The translations under genes and the position numbers were made by a program. From a bacterium (GTDB lineage Bacteria; Elusimicrobiota; Elusimicrobia; Elusimicrobiales; UBA9959): 7,661 bases of DNA. The stretch's first letter is position 1. Every line of letters begins with the position of its first letter. Of the stretch, positions 1 through 6,178 are shown in pieces. The stretch covers positions 1-7,661 of the forward strand of contig JAJZVJ010000101.1 in assembly GCA_021845705.1 (NCBI GenBank), written 5' to 3'. Under the pieces are notes generated by a model. The model was not told where the DNA came from. It was given only the letters and a program-made list of their open reading frames with translations, and did not search any database.

Positions 1-401
1 AAAATATAGAAGCCGCGAAAGCCGCCGGCGTGCCGGTGCTGATGACCGAAAAAGGGGACCTGGATCCCCTCGCCGCGGAATTTGCGGCCGCGGACATTTT
101 GCTGGACGCCCTGCTGGGCGTAAGCGTGGTGGGCAAACCTACAGGCCCGGTCCACCGGGTTATCCAGCTTATGAACAAGAGCGGCCGGCCCATAATCGCC
201 GTGGATATCCCTTCCGGCCTGAGCCCCGACACCGGCCACCACAGCGGCGTGTTCGTGATCGCCAGGCTGACGCTTACGCTGGGTTTCGCCAAATCCGGCC
301 TGATGGCCGCGCACGCCCAGAAGAACACCGGGGAAATAAAGGTCCTGCCGATAGGCTACCCGCAGCCGCTTATAAACGAAGCCGGGGGCGACGGGGCATG
401 A
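1..401 (+). CDS. nnrE: NAD(P)H-hydrate epimerase (YjeF_N domain), 5' truncated by window edge
   Basis: Epimerises the R and S forms of hydrated NADH/NADPH so that a dehydratase can repair the damaged cofactor; a cytoplasmic housekeeping enzyme. The first complete codon is at base 3 and 132 residues are visible, roughly the C-terminal 60% of a YjeF_N domain. Seen directly: the DALLG stretch followed by a GP-containing loop, the signature VDIPSGLSPDTG (from base 201), and a C-terminal LGFAKSGL...GEIKVLPIGYP segment that matches the usual end of the fold. The stop comes right after that fold, so there is no fused NnrD (ADP/ATP-dependent dehydratase) domain as in many bacteria; a dehydratase must be elsewhere if the pathway is complete. 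Isoleucine is often coded by ATA. The stop overlaps the next gene's start (ATGA), implying translational coupling. Family call is firm; the start lies outside the window. Confidence 0.9.
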   Translation, partial: NIEAAKAAGVPVLMTEKGDLDPLAAEFAAADILLDALLGVSVVGKPTGPVHRVIQLMNKSGRPIIAVDIPSGLSPDTGHHSGVFVIARLTLTLGFAKSGLMAAHAQKNTGEIKVLPIGYPQPLINEAGGDGA

Positions 402-811
402 ACATAATCATAGCCGACGACGACCAGAACCTGCTTGCCATGCTGGTCCCCTACCTGGAGCACGAGGGCCATAAGGTTACGCTGGCGGCCGGCGGGTCCG
501 AACTGCTGAAACAGATAAAAGAGGCCCGCGCGGACCTTATAATCTCCGATATAAACATGCCGGGGTTCGACGGCGTAGAACTTTACTGCAAGGCCCGCGC
601 CATGCCGGAATACGCCGCCGCGCCCTTTATACTCTGGAGCGGCCTGGAACTGGAAAAAGGGCGCGTCCTGGCGAAGGCGGACCCCAAACTGCGCTTCCTG
701 AAAAAACCCTTCAGCCTTGCCGCCCTGCGCAAGGCCATGGACGAAGTGACCGACCTCCCCCTATTCGGGGACTATGATACTCCCGGCGGCAAGCCGGGGC
801 TTAAACTGTAG
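398..811 (+). CDS. Stand-alone response-regulator receiver-domain protein
   Basis: A 137-residue CheY-like receiver with no output domain. Visible features: the acidic pocket D7-D8 in IIADDD, the predicted phospho-accepting D51 in SDINMPGFDG, S81 in the usual Thr/Ser switch position (ILWSG), and K103 followed by P104 (KKPF). All the residues needed for aspartyl phosphorylation are therefore present. The domain fills residues 1 to about 118; the last 20 residues are a short Gly/Pro-rich tail. The ATG overlaps the nnrE stop by 4 bases, and the GH13 start lies 19 bases after its stop, so it sits within a probable three-gene operon. No histidine kinase is in view. Single-domain receivers act by protein-protein contact or in phosphorelays; its partner cannot be told from this sequence. 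Confidence 0.9.
   Translation: MNIIIADDDQNLLAMLVPYLEHEGHKVTLAAGGSELLKQIKEARADLIISDINMPGFDGVELYCKARAMPEYAAAPFILWSGLELEKGRVLAKADPKLRFLKKPFSLAALRKAMDEVTDLPLFGDYDTPGGKPGLKL
782..798 (+). other. Perfect 6-bp hairpin at the end of the receiver gene
   Basis: CCCGGC (782-787) and GCCGGG (793-798) form a GC-only stem with a 5-base loop. It lies in the last codons of the receiver gene, 22 bases before the GH13 ribosome binding site. No T-run follows, so it is not an intrinsic terminator. It could be an mRNA stabiliser or processing site between the two cistrons, or simply a by-product of GC-rich coding sequence. Confidence 0.3.
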
Positions 812-820
812 CGCAACACC

Positions 821-826
821 GAGGAG
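821..826 (+). promoter_or_regulatory. Ribosome binding site that fixes the GH13 start
   Basis: GAGGAG lies 4 bases before ATG 831. The reading frame is open further upstream, to an ATG at 774, but that would overlap the receiver gene by 38 bases, has no such site, and would add 19 residues unlike the family N-terminus. ATG 831 is therefore preferred. Confidence 0.75.
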
Positions 827-830
827 AACC

Positions 831-2636
831 ATGCGCCCTTTTAACGACAGTGTAATCTACTTCGCGGTGGTGGACAGGTTCCGCAACGGGAACGAGGCCA
901 ACGACGACGGGTATAATCCGGCTTCGCACGACGCCTCCCGTTCCGACTGGTCCAAGTACTGGGGAGGGGACCTGGACGGCGTGCTGGAGAAGCTTGACTA
1001 TATAAAGGAACTGGGCTGCTCCTCCGTCTGGCTGACGCCGCTGTTCGACCAGATAGACGGGCTGGTGGACGTGGAGGGACGCGGAATGGCGGCCTATCAC
1101 GGCTACTGGGCCAAGGATTTCAAGCGCCTGGACGAGCACCTGGTCGGCAAGCCGGAAGACGTGAGGGTCTTCGCCTCCGACGATACGGTCTTCGACAGGC
1201 TGGTGAAGTCCATGCACGGGAAGGGAATGCGCATGGTGCTGGATATCGTCTGCAACCACTCCAGCCCCGCGCAGCGCCCCGACATGGGCGGCTGCCCCGG
1301 CAAGGGCGAAATTTACGACGACGGAAAGCTCCTTACTTCCTACGAGGACGACCGCCTGGGCTGGTATCACCGCGACGGCGGCGTGCGCGACTGGAGCAAC
1401 GCGGCGCAGGTGGAGAACGGCGAGCTCTGCGGCCTCGCCGATTTTAACGAGTCGCGCATAGGCTATCGCACCTACATCAAGGACTCCATGAGGCTCTGGC
1501 TAGACAAGGGCGTGGACGCTTTCCGCGTGGATACGGTAAAGCACATGCCGCTCTGGTTCTGGCAGGAGTTCGTCTCGGATATGCTCTTCCACCGCCCGGA
1601 CCTTTTTATTTTCGGGGAATGGTTCCAGGGCGGCTGCTACGATTACCCGTCGGTGCAGTTCGCCAACCGGAGCGGGATGGGCATGCTTGACTTCGCGCTG
1701 CAGCGCGGGCTGGAGGAGTGCCTGGCCCGCGGGGCCGGGGCCGGGTTCGCGCTCGTAAACGATGTTTTCGCCAAGGACCAGTGTTTTGACGACTGCCGCC
1801 ACCTGGTGACTTTCCTGGACAACCACGATATGCCGCGCTTTATGTCCTCCGGGGCTTCCCCGGCGCGGGTGGATATGGGGCTGGCCCTGATACTGACCTG
1901 CCGCGGCACGCCCTGCGTCTATTACGGCACCGAGCAGTACCTGCATAACGATACCAACGGCGGGACCGACCCTTACAACAGGCCCATGATGGCTAGCTGG
2001 GATACCTCCACCCCGGCTTTCCTTACCGTTAAAAAACTGGCGGCGGTGCGGAGGGAGAACAGGGCGGTGCAGAGCGGCAGCCACAGGCAGAAATACCTTT
2101 CGCCGGACGTCTACGCCTATACCCGGGTTTACCGCGGCAGCTGCTGCCTGGCGGTCTTTAACCGCGGGGCCGACACCGCCGTGAACCTTGAAACCATAGA
2201 ACTGCCGGACGGCATTTATAAGGACGTACTTTCGGACCGCGCCGCGACGGTGAAGGACGGCCGCATAAACGGGCTCAGGCTGGGGCGGGATACTTCTTTC
2301 GTGCTCTCCTACTGCGCCCCGGTCCGGGAAAAAGCCGCCCTGGAGATATCTTTCATGCTGAACGGCTTCGCCACGGCTTTCGGGCAGCGCGTGAAAGTGA
2401 CGGGCAACTGCCCCGAACTGGGGAACTGGGACCTTGAAAAAGCCTTTCTGCTGGAATACATAAACGCGAACATGTGGCTTGGGCACCTGCCGCTCAGGGA
2501 AAGCGCCGGAAAGACCATCGCCTACAAGTTCGTGGTGGAAAGGGATAACGACGGCGTTCTTTACGAGGACCGCCCGGCGCACTTCCGCCGGATGCCGGAA
2601 GAGGGGCTGGTAGAGCTGCATCACCGCTGGAGTTAG
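831..2636 (+). CDS. GH13 CGTase/alpha-amylase-type enzyme with C-terminal CBM20 starch-binding domain
   Basis: A 601-residue glycoside hydrolase family 13 protein acting on alpha-1,4-glucans. The start of the protein (VIYFAVVDRF, then NGNEAND) and blocks such as AYHGYWAKDFK, KHMP, FGEWF, ANRSGMGMLDF and YYGTEQY closely resemble cyclodextrin glucanotransferases and maltogenic amylases. Conserved GH13 regions: DIVCNH (138-143); FRVDTVKH (231-238) with nucleophile D234; acid/base E263 in FGEWF; transition-state D333 in FLDNHD. The beta-sandwich C domain runs to about 496 and is followed directly by CBM20 (about 504-601; GNCPELGNWD, later AYKFVVE). The CGTase domain D normally found between them appears absent. 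No signal peptide is visible, so the enzyme is probably cytoplasmic. The residue aligned by eye with the CGTase cyclisation tyrosine is C200 (LCGLAD for LYDLAD), which favours hydrolysis or linear transfer over cyclodextrin formation. The exact reaction is not settled by sequence. Confidence 0.9.
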   Translation: MRPFNDSVIYFAVVDRFRNGNEANDDGYNPASHDASRSDWSKYWGGDLDGVLEKLDYIKELGCSSVWLTPLFDQIDGLVDVEGRGMAAYHGYWAKDFKRLDEHLVGKPEDVRVFASDDTVFDRLVKSMHGKGMRMVLDIVCNHSSPAQRPDMGGCPGKGEIYDDGKLLTSYEDDRLGWYHRDGGVRDWSNAAQVENGELCGLADFNESRIGYRTYIKDSMRLWLDKGVDAFRVDTVKHMPLWFWQEFVSDMLFHRPDLFIFGEWFQGGCYDYPSVQFANRSGMGMLDFALQRGLEECLARGAGAGFALVNDVFAKDQCFDDCRHLVTFLDNHDMPRFMSSGASPARVDMGLALILTCRGTPCVYYGTEQYLHNDTNGGTDPYNRPMMASWDTSTPAFLTVKKLAAVRRENRAVQSGSHRQKYLSPDVYAYTRVYRGSCCLAVFNRGADTAVNLETIELPDGIYKDVLSDRAATVKDGRINGLRLGRDTSFVLSYCAPVREKAALEISFMLNGFATAFGQRVKVTGNCPELGNWDLEKAFLLEYINANMWLGHLPLRESAGKTIAYKFVVERDNDGVLYEDRPAHFRRMPEEGLVELHHRWS

Positions 2637-2655
2637 CGGGCCCGGGGACAGGCGC

Positions 2656-2677
2656 CCGGCCCTAGGGCCGGCTCTTT
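2656..2677 (+). terminator. Possible weak intrinsic terminator after the GH13 gene
   Basis: A 16-base perfect palindrome (CCGGCCCTAGGGCCGG, 2656-2671) is followed by CTCTTT. It lies between the GH13 stop (2636) and the convergent tilS gene and contains the tilS stop codon in its centre. The T-run is short, so termination could be weak. No T-run is seen on the - strand side. Confidence 0.35.
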
Positions 2678-3393
2678 AATACCTTCGAGAGTTTTTCCGA
2701 GAGCTCGCCTAAGTGCTCGCGCAGGCGCGGCTGTTTTTTCAGCATCAGCGGCAGGAGCGTTTTGCGCACCCAGTTGCGGGTATAATACTCGTCGTCGTTG
2801 GTGTGGTCCTTCCTGGACGCCAGGCCGTTGGCCGCGAGGTAGCCTTCTATCTCCCGCCTTGAGACCGCGAGCAGCGGTCTGATCAGCTCCACCCTGACCC
2901 TGCCCCTGCGGCAAAGTTCCCGTTTCGCCGGTATGCCAAGAAGCCCTTTAGGCTCGGTGCCGCGCAATAAATTTAAAATGATCGTTTCCGCGTGGTCGTC
3001 GGCGTGGTGGGCCGTGGCCACAAGGCGGCATTTTTTCTTAAGGGCCGTCAGCGAAAGCAGCCTGTAGCGGGCGCCGCGGGCGGCGTGTTCAATGCCGGCC
3101 CCGGTCTTTCCGGCGAGCGCTTTCACGTCCGCGGAAAGTATGGTGGGCTCAATGCCGTATTCCGCGCCCAGTCTTTTTACGAAGGCCGCGTCCGCGTCGG
3201 CAAGTTTGCCGCGCAGCTTGTGGTTGATATGGCAGATATGCAGTTCCAGCCTGTGCGCCCTGGCCTGCCCCGCGAAGAAATCCAGCATGACCACCGAATC
3301 GGGCCCACCGGAGACGGCCAGCAGGATGGAGTCCCCGTCCGCGAAAAGCTTCCGCGCCCTGGCGTTAGCCAGCACTTTGTTCCACAGGCCCAT
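2662..3393 (-). CDS. tilS: tRNA(Ile)-lysidine synthetase, minimal-length form
   Basis: Uses ATP and lysine to convert C34 of the CAU-anticodon tRNA-Ile to lysidine, so that the tRNA reads AUA; essential wherever AUA is decoded this way. With start ATG 3393 the protein has 243 residues. The PP-loop SGGPDS is at 28-33, HINHKLRG at 55-62, and the ATAHHADDHAET block with LLRG at 126-145. The RNWVR...LLPL segment (206-216), which usually closes the catalytic domain, is present. The protein ends about 27 residues later, so the C-terminal domains found in E. coli TilS (about 430 residues) are missing. ATG 3393 is preferred because GAGGG sits 8 bases before it; an upstream in-frame ATG at 3414 would add MNKRAVT but has a poor ribosome site and lies at the likely transcription start. 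AUA is common in neighbouring genes, consistent with need for this enzyme. Confidence 0.9.
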   Translation of the reverse strand: MGLWNKVLANARARKLFADGDSILLAVSGGPDSVVMLDFFAGQARAHRLELHICHINHKLRGKLADADAAFVKRLGAEYGIEPTILSADVKALAGKTGAGIEHAARGARYRLLSLTALKKKCRLVATAHHADDHAETIILNLLRGTEPKGLLGIPAKRELCRRGRVRVELIRPLLAVSRREIEGYLAANGLASRKDHTNDDEYYTRNWVRKTLLPLMLKKQPRLREHLGELSEKLSKVLKSRP

Positions 3394-3401
3394 TGTGACC
3401 G

Positions 3402-3406
3402 CCCTC
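3402..3406 (-). promoter_or_regulatory. Ribosome binding site deciding the tilS start
   Basis: Read on the - strand this is GAGGG, 8 bases before ATG 3393. It is the basis for choosing that ATG over the in-frame ATG at 3414. Confidence 0.55.
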
Positions 3407-3420
3407 TTGTTCATCTCTGA

Positions 3421-3426
3421 ATTATA
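3421..3426 (-). promoter_or_regulatory. Candidate -10 box for tilS
   Basis: The - strand reads TATAAT here, in an A/T-rich patch between the divergent tilS and sixA genes. Transcription would begin near 3414, leaving a leader of about 20 bases before ATG 3393. No clear -35 hexamer lies 16-18 bases upstream (AAAGAC at best). The + strand of the same patch also reads TATAAT at 3423-3428, which could serve sixA, again without a good -35. Confidence 0.4.
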
Positions 3427-3497
3427 ATAAAAATAAGGCCCCGGTCTTTTCTGTTTTGCTATCATATCCCCGTCAGTCGACAAAAGGGATGTGAGTT

Positions 3498-4001
3498 ATG
3501 AAATTAATATTCGTCCGGCACGGCCTGGCCGGGGATAAGGTAAAGTACGCGCTGACCGGGCGGCCGGATTCCGGGCGGCCGCTTACGGCCAAAGGCGTAA
3601 AAAAAATGAAGAAGGGCGCCGCCGGCCTGAAAAAAATAACCGGGGTGGTGGACGCCGTGGTTTCCAGTCCCTACCTGAGGGCGGTGCAGACCGCTGAGCT
3701 TCTGGCTAAAAAGCTGGGTATAAAGAAGGTCAGGAAGACCGTATCGCTGGCGCCGACCGGTGGGCTGACGGAACTTTTTTCGTATATCCGTAAATTCGCT
3801 CCCGGGGCGACGGTGGTGCTGGCCGGCCATGAGCCTTACTTGGGCGGCATCGTTTCGCAATTCCTGCGGGGGCCGGGAAAGTCTTTCGTCTCTATAGGAA
3901 AAGGCGGCGCCTGCATGGTTGAATTCAAGGAGAGACCAGCTCCGGGCAAGGCCGCGCTCGTCTGGCTGCTGGAGCCGGGGCAGCTGCAGCGCCTGGGCTG
4001 A
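3498..4001 (+). CDS. sixA: Phosphohistidine phosphatase, SixA family
   Basis: A 167-residue member of the histidine phosphatase (RHG) superfamily, SixA branch, which removes phosphate from phosphohistidine on histidine-phosphotransfer or related proteins in the cytoplasm. The RHG motif is at residues 7-9 with the phospho-accepting H8; the SSPYLRAVQTAE block (56-67) supplies R61; E92 and H111 (AGHEPYLGG) complete the pocket. Length is normal for SixA (about 160). AAGGGA at 3484-3489 lies 8 bases before the ATG. A CHAD-domain gene begins 28 bases downstream on the same strand and a PPK2 gene faces it, so the substrate here may belong to phosphate or polyphosphate metabolism instead of a phosphorelay; that is inference. 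The adjoining receiver gene upstream is in a different unit. Confidence 0.88.
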   Translation: MKLIFVRHGLAGDKVKYALTGRPDSGRPLTAKGVKKMKKGAAGLKKITGVVDAVVSSPYLRAVQTAELLAKKLGIKKVRKTVSLAPTGGLTELFSYIRKFAPGATVVLAGHEPYLGGIVSQFLRGPGKSFVSIGKGGACMVEFKERPAPGKAALVWLLEPGQLQRLG

Positions 4002-4029
4002 CGGGCTTCCGGCCCGGCGGAAATACTTT

Positions 4030-4929
4030 ATGAAAACCGGCTTTTCCAAAATACCGGCCAGTGAAGGCGCGCAGCGCCTGGTGCTCAGCCTCGTCAAAGA
4101 GTGCGAGGCGGCCGCCGTCCGCCTCGGTTCGCCCGGAGACGGCGAAGCGCTCCATGACTTCAGGGTCAGCCTCCACAGGCTAAGATGTCTGCTCAGGGAT
4201 TACAGAGACCAGCTTCCCGCGGTCCGCGCCGCCATCAGGAAAGAGTTGAAACGGTTATGCGCCCGCACGAACCCGGTCCGTGATACCGAGGCCGGAATAG
4301 CGCTGCTGAACTCTTTCGCGGACAAGGCCGGGGGTAAAGAGAAAAGATCGCTGCTCGCCGCCGCCGGGCAGCTGGAAGGCTGCGGAAGCCGTCCCCGGAA
4401 AAACTTCGCGGCGGGGCTGCGGAGAGAATTCCTCGCCCTGGCCGTGAAATTGCGCGCCTGCCTTGCCACCGGGCCGTCATCGCACGGAGCTTCTGAAAGA
4501 AAGAAAGCCAGGATCTCGCTGGCTGCGGTAAACGGGAAAGCGATCCGCAGGCACTCAGGGAGGCTGAGAGACGGGCTTTCAGTTATCAAAGCCCTGTCCG
4601 ATGCTTATGAAATACACCGCGCCAGGCTGCTGGCAAAAAAGCTCCGCTATATTCTCGAGCCTGAGACGTGCCTGGACAGGCGGGCATCCCGGTTCCTAAA
4701 AAAGATCATCCGCCTGCAGTTGCTTCTCGGGAAAATCCACGATATCCAGGTGATTTGCGGCGTGCTGCACCGCTCTGCCGGCAAAAAAGGAGGGGGCGCG
4801 GGGCTGGCGCCCGCCGGGCAATTCATAGAGGAAAAAGAGGCCGGACTTTTTAGAAAACTGGAAAAAAGCTGGCTCTTCAGCGCCGGGTCCGGCTTCTTCC
4901 GGAAATTAAACCGCTACTCCCGCAGGTAA
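4030..4929 (+). CDS. CHAD-domain protein (polyphosphate-binding helical domain)
   Basis: A 299-residue protein made almost wholly of one CHAD domain, two related bundles of helices lined with basic residues that bind inorganic polyphosphate. Typical elements: LHDFRVSLHRLRCLLRDY near 41-58, with H42, R45, H49 and R50; VRD at 83-85; the second-half counterpart HRARLLAKKLRY at 196-207; and the LLLGKIHDIQV segment at 231-241. The family is rich in conserved His, Arg and Lys, as here. There is no attached CYTH domain, no signal peptide and no membrane segment. ATG 4030 is chosen because the homology begins soon after it and GGCGGA lies about 8 bases upstream; the frame is open further up into sixA, but those residues are unlike the family. 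It probably forms an operon with sixA and ends 6 bases from the convergent ppk2 stop. Domain call is firm; the role in this cell is inferred. Confidence 0.88.
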   Translation: MKTGFSKIPASEGAQRLVLSLVKECEAAAVRLGSPGDGEALHDFRVSLHRLRCLLRDYRDQLPAVRAAIRKELKRLCARTNPVRDTEAGIALLNSFADKAGGKEKRSLLAAAGQLEGCGSRPRKNFAAGLRREFLALAVKLRACLATGPSSHGASERKKARISLAAVNGKAIRRHSGRLRDGLSVIKALSDAYEIHRARLLAKKLRYILEPETCLDRRASRFLKKIIRLQLLLGKIHDIQVICGVLHRSAGKKGGGAGLAPAGQFIEEKEAGLFRKLEKSWLFSAGSGFFRKLNRYSRR

Positions 4930-4935
4930 GCTCCG

Positions 4936-5814
4936 CTATTCCTTCATCAATATACGCCTTATCCTGGCCAGGTCGGCGGCCTTCGCGCCCGACACGGCCG
5001 GGTACTCCGACTTCAATTCCTTAAGCGTTTTGACGAGGATATCTCCGACCGCGGCGCGCATGAACCACTTATTGTCCGCCGGGATGATATACCAGGGCGC
5101 CAGGTCCGTGGAGGTCTTCGTGAGCGCGTCCTCGTAGGCATTCTGGTAAGCGCTCCAGCAGGCCCGCTCTTCCACGTCGGCCATGGCTATCTTCCAGTTC
5201 TTCTCGGGGTTCTCTATGCGCTCGAGGAAGCGCTTTTTCTGCTCGTGCTTGCTCACGTGCAGGAAGAACTTTACGATCCGCGTGCCGCTTTCGGCCAGCA
5301 TCTTTTCAAAATGGTTGATATGCGAGAACCGGGTTTCCCACAGCGACTTGGGAATGTCTTCGACATTGTGCATCCCGGGCAGGTTCTGTTTCAGGACCAG
5401 CTCCGGGTGCACGCGCGTTACCAGGACCTCCTCGTAGTAGGAGCGGTTGAAGATGCCTATCATCCCGCGCTGGGGAAGGCACTGGACCGTGCGCCATAAA
5501 AAATCGTGATTGAGTTCGAGGGTCGACGGCTGCTTGAAACTTGCCACCTGGCAGCCTTGCGGGTTGATCCCCGACATCACGTGTTTGATGGTGCTGTCCT
5601 TGCCCGCCGCGTCCATGGCCTGGAAGATGAGCAGGACGGCGTGCCGGTTCTCCGCGTACAATCTGGACTGGAGGACGGTCATCCTTTCAATGTCTTTGGC
5701 GAGTTTTTCTTTCGCGTCCGGCTTGTCCCTGAACGTGCCGGTGTACCCGGGGTCGAAGTCCTTTAGCTGCAGTTTCCTGCCGGGTTTTAAAAGTATTTTG
5801 GGATCGTGTTTCAT
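4936..5814 (-). CDS. ppk2: Polyphosphate kinase 2 family protein, class III-like
   Basis: Transfers phosphate between inorganic polyphosphate and nucleotides. The 292-residue length, the N-terminal KDFDP element and wording of the motifs resemble class III PPK2 enzymes, which can phosphorylate both AMP and ADP; class assignment is by resemblance, not proof. Walker A is QAMDAAGKDSTI (65-76) with D68 and K72; the Walker B/lid region FNRSYYEEVLVTRVHPE starts at 122; the KFFLHVSK block is at 182-189; ENPEKNWK (201-208) and the APWYIIPADNKW block (239-250) are all present. No membrane segment or signal peptide. AGGAG at 5821-5825 (- strand) is 6 bases before the ATG. The gene runs tail to tail with the CHAD gene, 6 bases apart, with no room for a separate terminator, so the two transcripts probably overlap. 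With the CHAD and SixA genes it makes a polyphosphate-related locus. Confidence 0.93.
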   Translation of the reverse strand: MKHDPKILLKPGRKLQLKDFDPGYTGTFRDKPDAKEKLAKDIERMTVLQSRLYAENRHAVLLIFQAMDAAGKDSTIKHVMSGINPQGCQVASFKQPSTLELNHDFLWRTVQCLPQRGMIGIFNRSYYEEVLVTRVHPELVLKQNLPGMHNVEDIPKSLWETRFSHINHFEKMLAESGTRIVKFFLHVSKHEQKKRFLERIENPEKNWKIAMADVEERACWSAYQNAYEDALTKTSTDLAPWYIIPADNKWFMRAAVGDILVKTLKELKSEYPAVSGAKAADLARIRRILMKE

Positions 5815-5820
5815 AGCGCG

Positions 5821-5825
5821 CTCCT
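5821..5825 (-). promoter_or_regulatory. Strong ribosome binding site of ppk2
   Basis: The - strand reads AGGAG, 6 bases before ATG 5814. It confirms this start; an upstream extension of the frame has no such site. Confidence 0.7.
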
Positions 5826-5896
5826 GACCGCCTACAACAGGGTTTAGGTTTTTTAACTTGCTCCAACAATCTACAATAAAACCCGTCCAAACCGCC

Positions 5897-5938
5897 AGAC
5901 CGCCGGCCCGCTGGGGGCGGGGTCTTTACTTTTGACCT
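5897..5938 (+). terminator. GC-rich hairpin with T-rich tail between ppk2 and the small gene
   Basis: AGACC (5897-5901) pairs with GGTCT (5921-5925); inside, CCG pairs with CGG and CCC with GGG, with two single-base G bulges and a 5-base loop. TTTACTTTT follows on the + strand. It has the form of a + strand intrinsic terminator, but the only genes near it are on the - strand. It may stop antisense + strand transcription, or the hairpin may slow polymerase coming from the 57-residue gene towards ppk2; on that strand no T-run follows directly. Confidence 0.35.
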
Positions 5939-5970
5939 TTTGGGCGGGACCTCCCGGGGGCTGAGGCGAG

Positions 5971-6144
5971 TCAGTCGGTAAGGGGGCGAAGGACTACGTC
6001 GGAGTTGCGGGTCTCCGACTGGATGGACGTATTCGGGGCGGCAGGGCGGGTTTCCTGTTCAGCTTCGTGCGCGACCCACGCGGCGGCGCCTATGAAGAAC
6101 GCGAGTATGGCGGCTGATTTTTTGATGGTGTTATTGGCTGGCAT
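5971..6144 (-). CDS. Small protein (57 aa) with N-terminal membrane/signal segment, unknown function
   Basis: Not a recognised family. The frame encodes 57 residues: a short polar, basic N-terminus (PANNTIKKS), a hydrophobic stretch at about 10-25 (SAAILAFFIGAAAWVA), then a polar, Thr/Ser/Asn-rich C-terminal half ending VVLRPLTD. This is the layout of a single-span membrane protein with the tail outside the cytoplasm, or of an exported peptide cut near AHEA (25-28). Support for it being real: a strong ribosome site GGAGAG (6151-6156) exactly 6 bases before the ATG, a positive-inside N-terminus, a candidate promoter just upstream and its fit in an otherwise empty gap. The third base of codons is G/C-biased as in the neighbours. 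Against it: short length and no family to compare with. It could be co-transcribed with ppk2, which lies 156 bases downstream on the same strand. Confidence 0.6.
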   Translation of the reverse strand: MPANNTIKKSAAILAFFIGAAAWVAHEAEQETRPAAPNTSIQSETRNSDVVLRPLTD

Positions 6145-6150
6145 TGTATG

Positions 6151-6156
6151 CTCTCC
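6151..6156 (-). promoter_or_regulatory. Ribosome binding site of the 57-residue gene
   Basis: The - strand reads GGAGAG, 6 bases before ATG 6144. It is among the best Shine-Dalgarno matches in the window and is the main reason for calling this short gene. Confidence 0.55.
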
Positions 6157-6178
6157 ATTACCGGAATGTGGCGGAACA

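Noticed and set aside
774..830. Upstream ATG 774 as the GH13 start
   Set aside because: Would overlap the receiver gene by 38 bases, lacks a good ribosome site and adds residues unlike the family.
801..1370. 189-residue open frame on the - strand
   Set aside because: Antisense to the N-terminal part of the GH13 gene with no recognisable domain.
1500..2624. 374-residue open frame on the - strand
   Set aside because: Antisense to the GH13 gene, which has full catalytic motifs; long antisense frames are common in GC-rich coding DNA and this one shows no motif.
2992..3420. 142-residue open frame on the + strand
   Set aside because: Antisense to tilS, whose PP-loop and other motifs are unmistakable.
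3555..3583. Direct repeat CCGGGCGGCC spaced by five bases
   Set aside because: Falls in codons for GRP...GRP in sixA; two copies of a GC-rich motif in coding sequence are expected by chance.
3504..4097. 197-residue open frame on the - strand
   Set aside because: Antisense to sixA; no ribosome site or domain.
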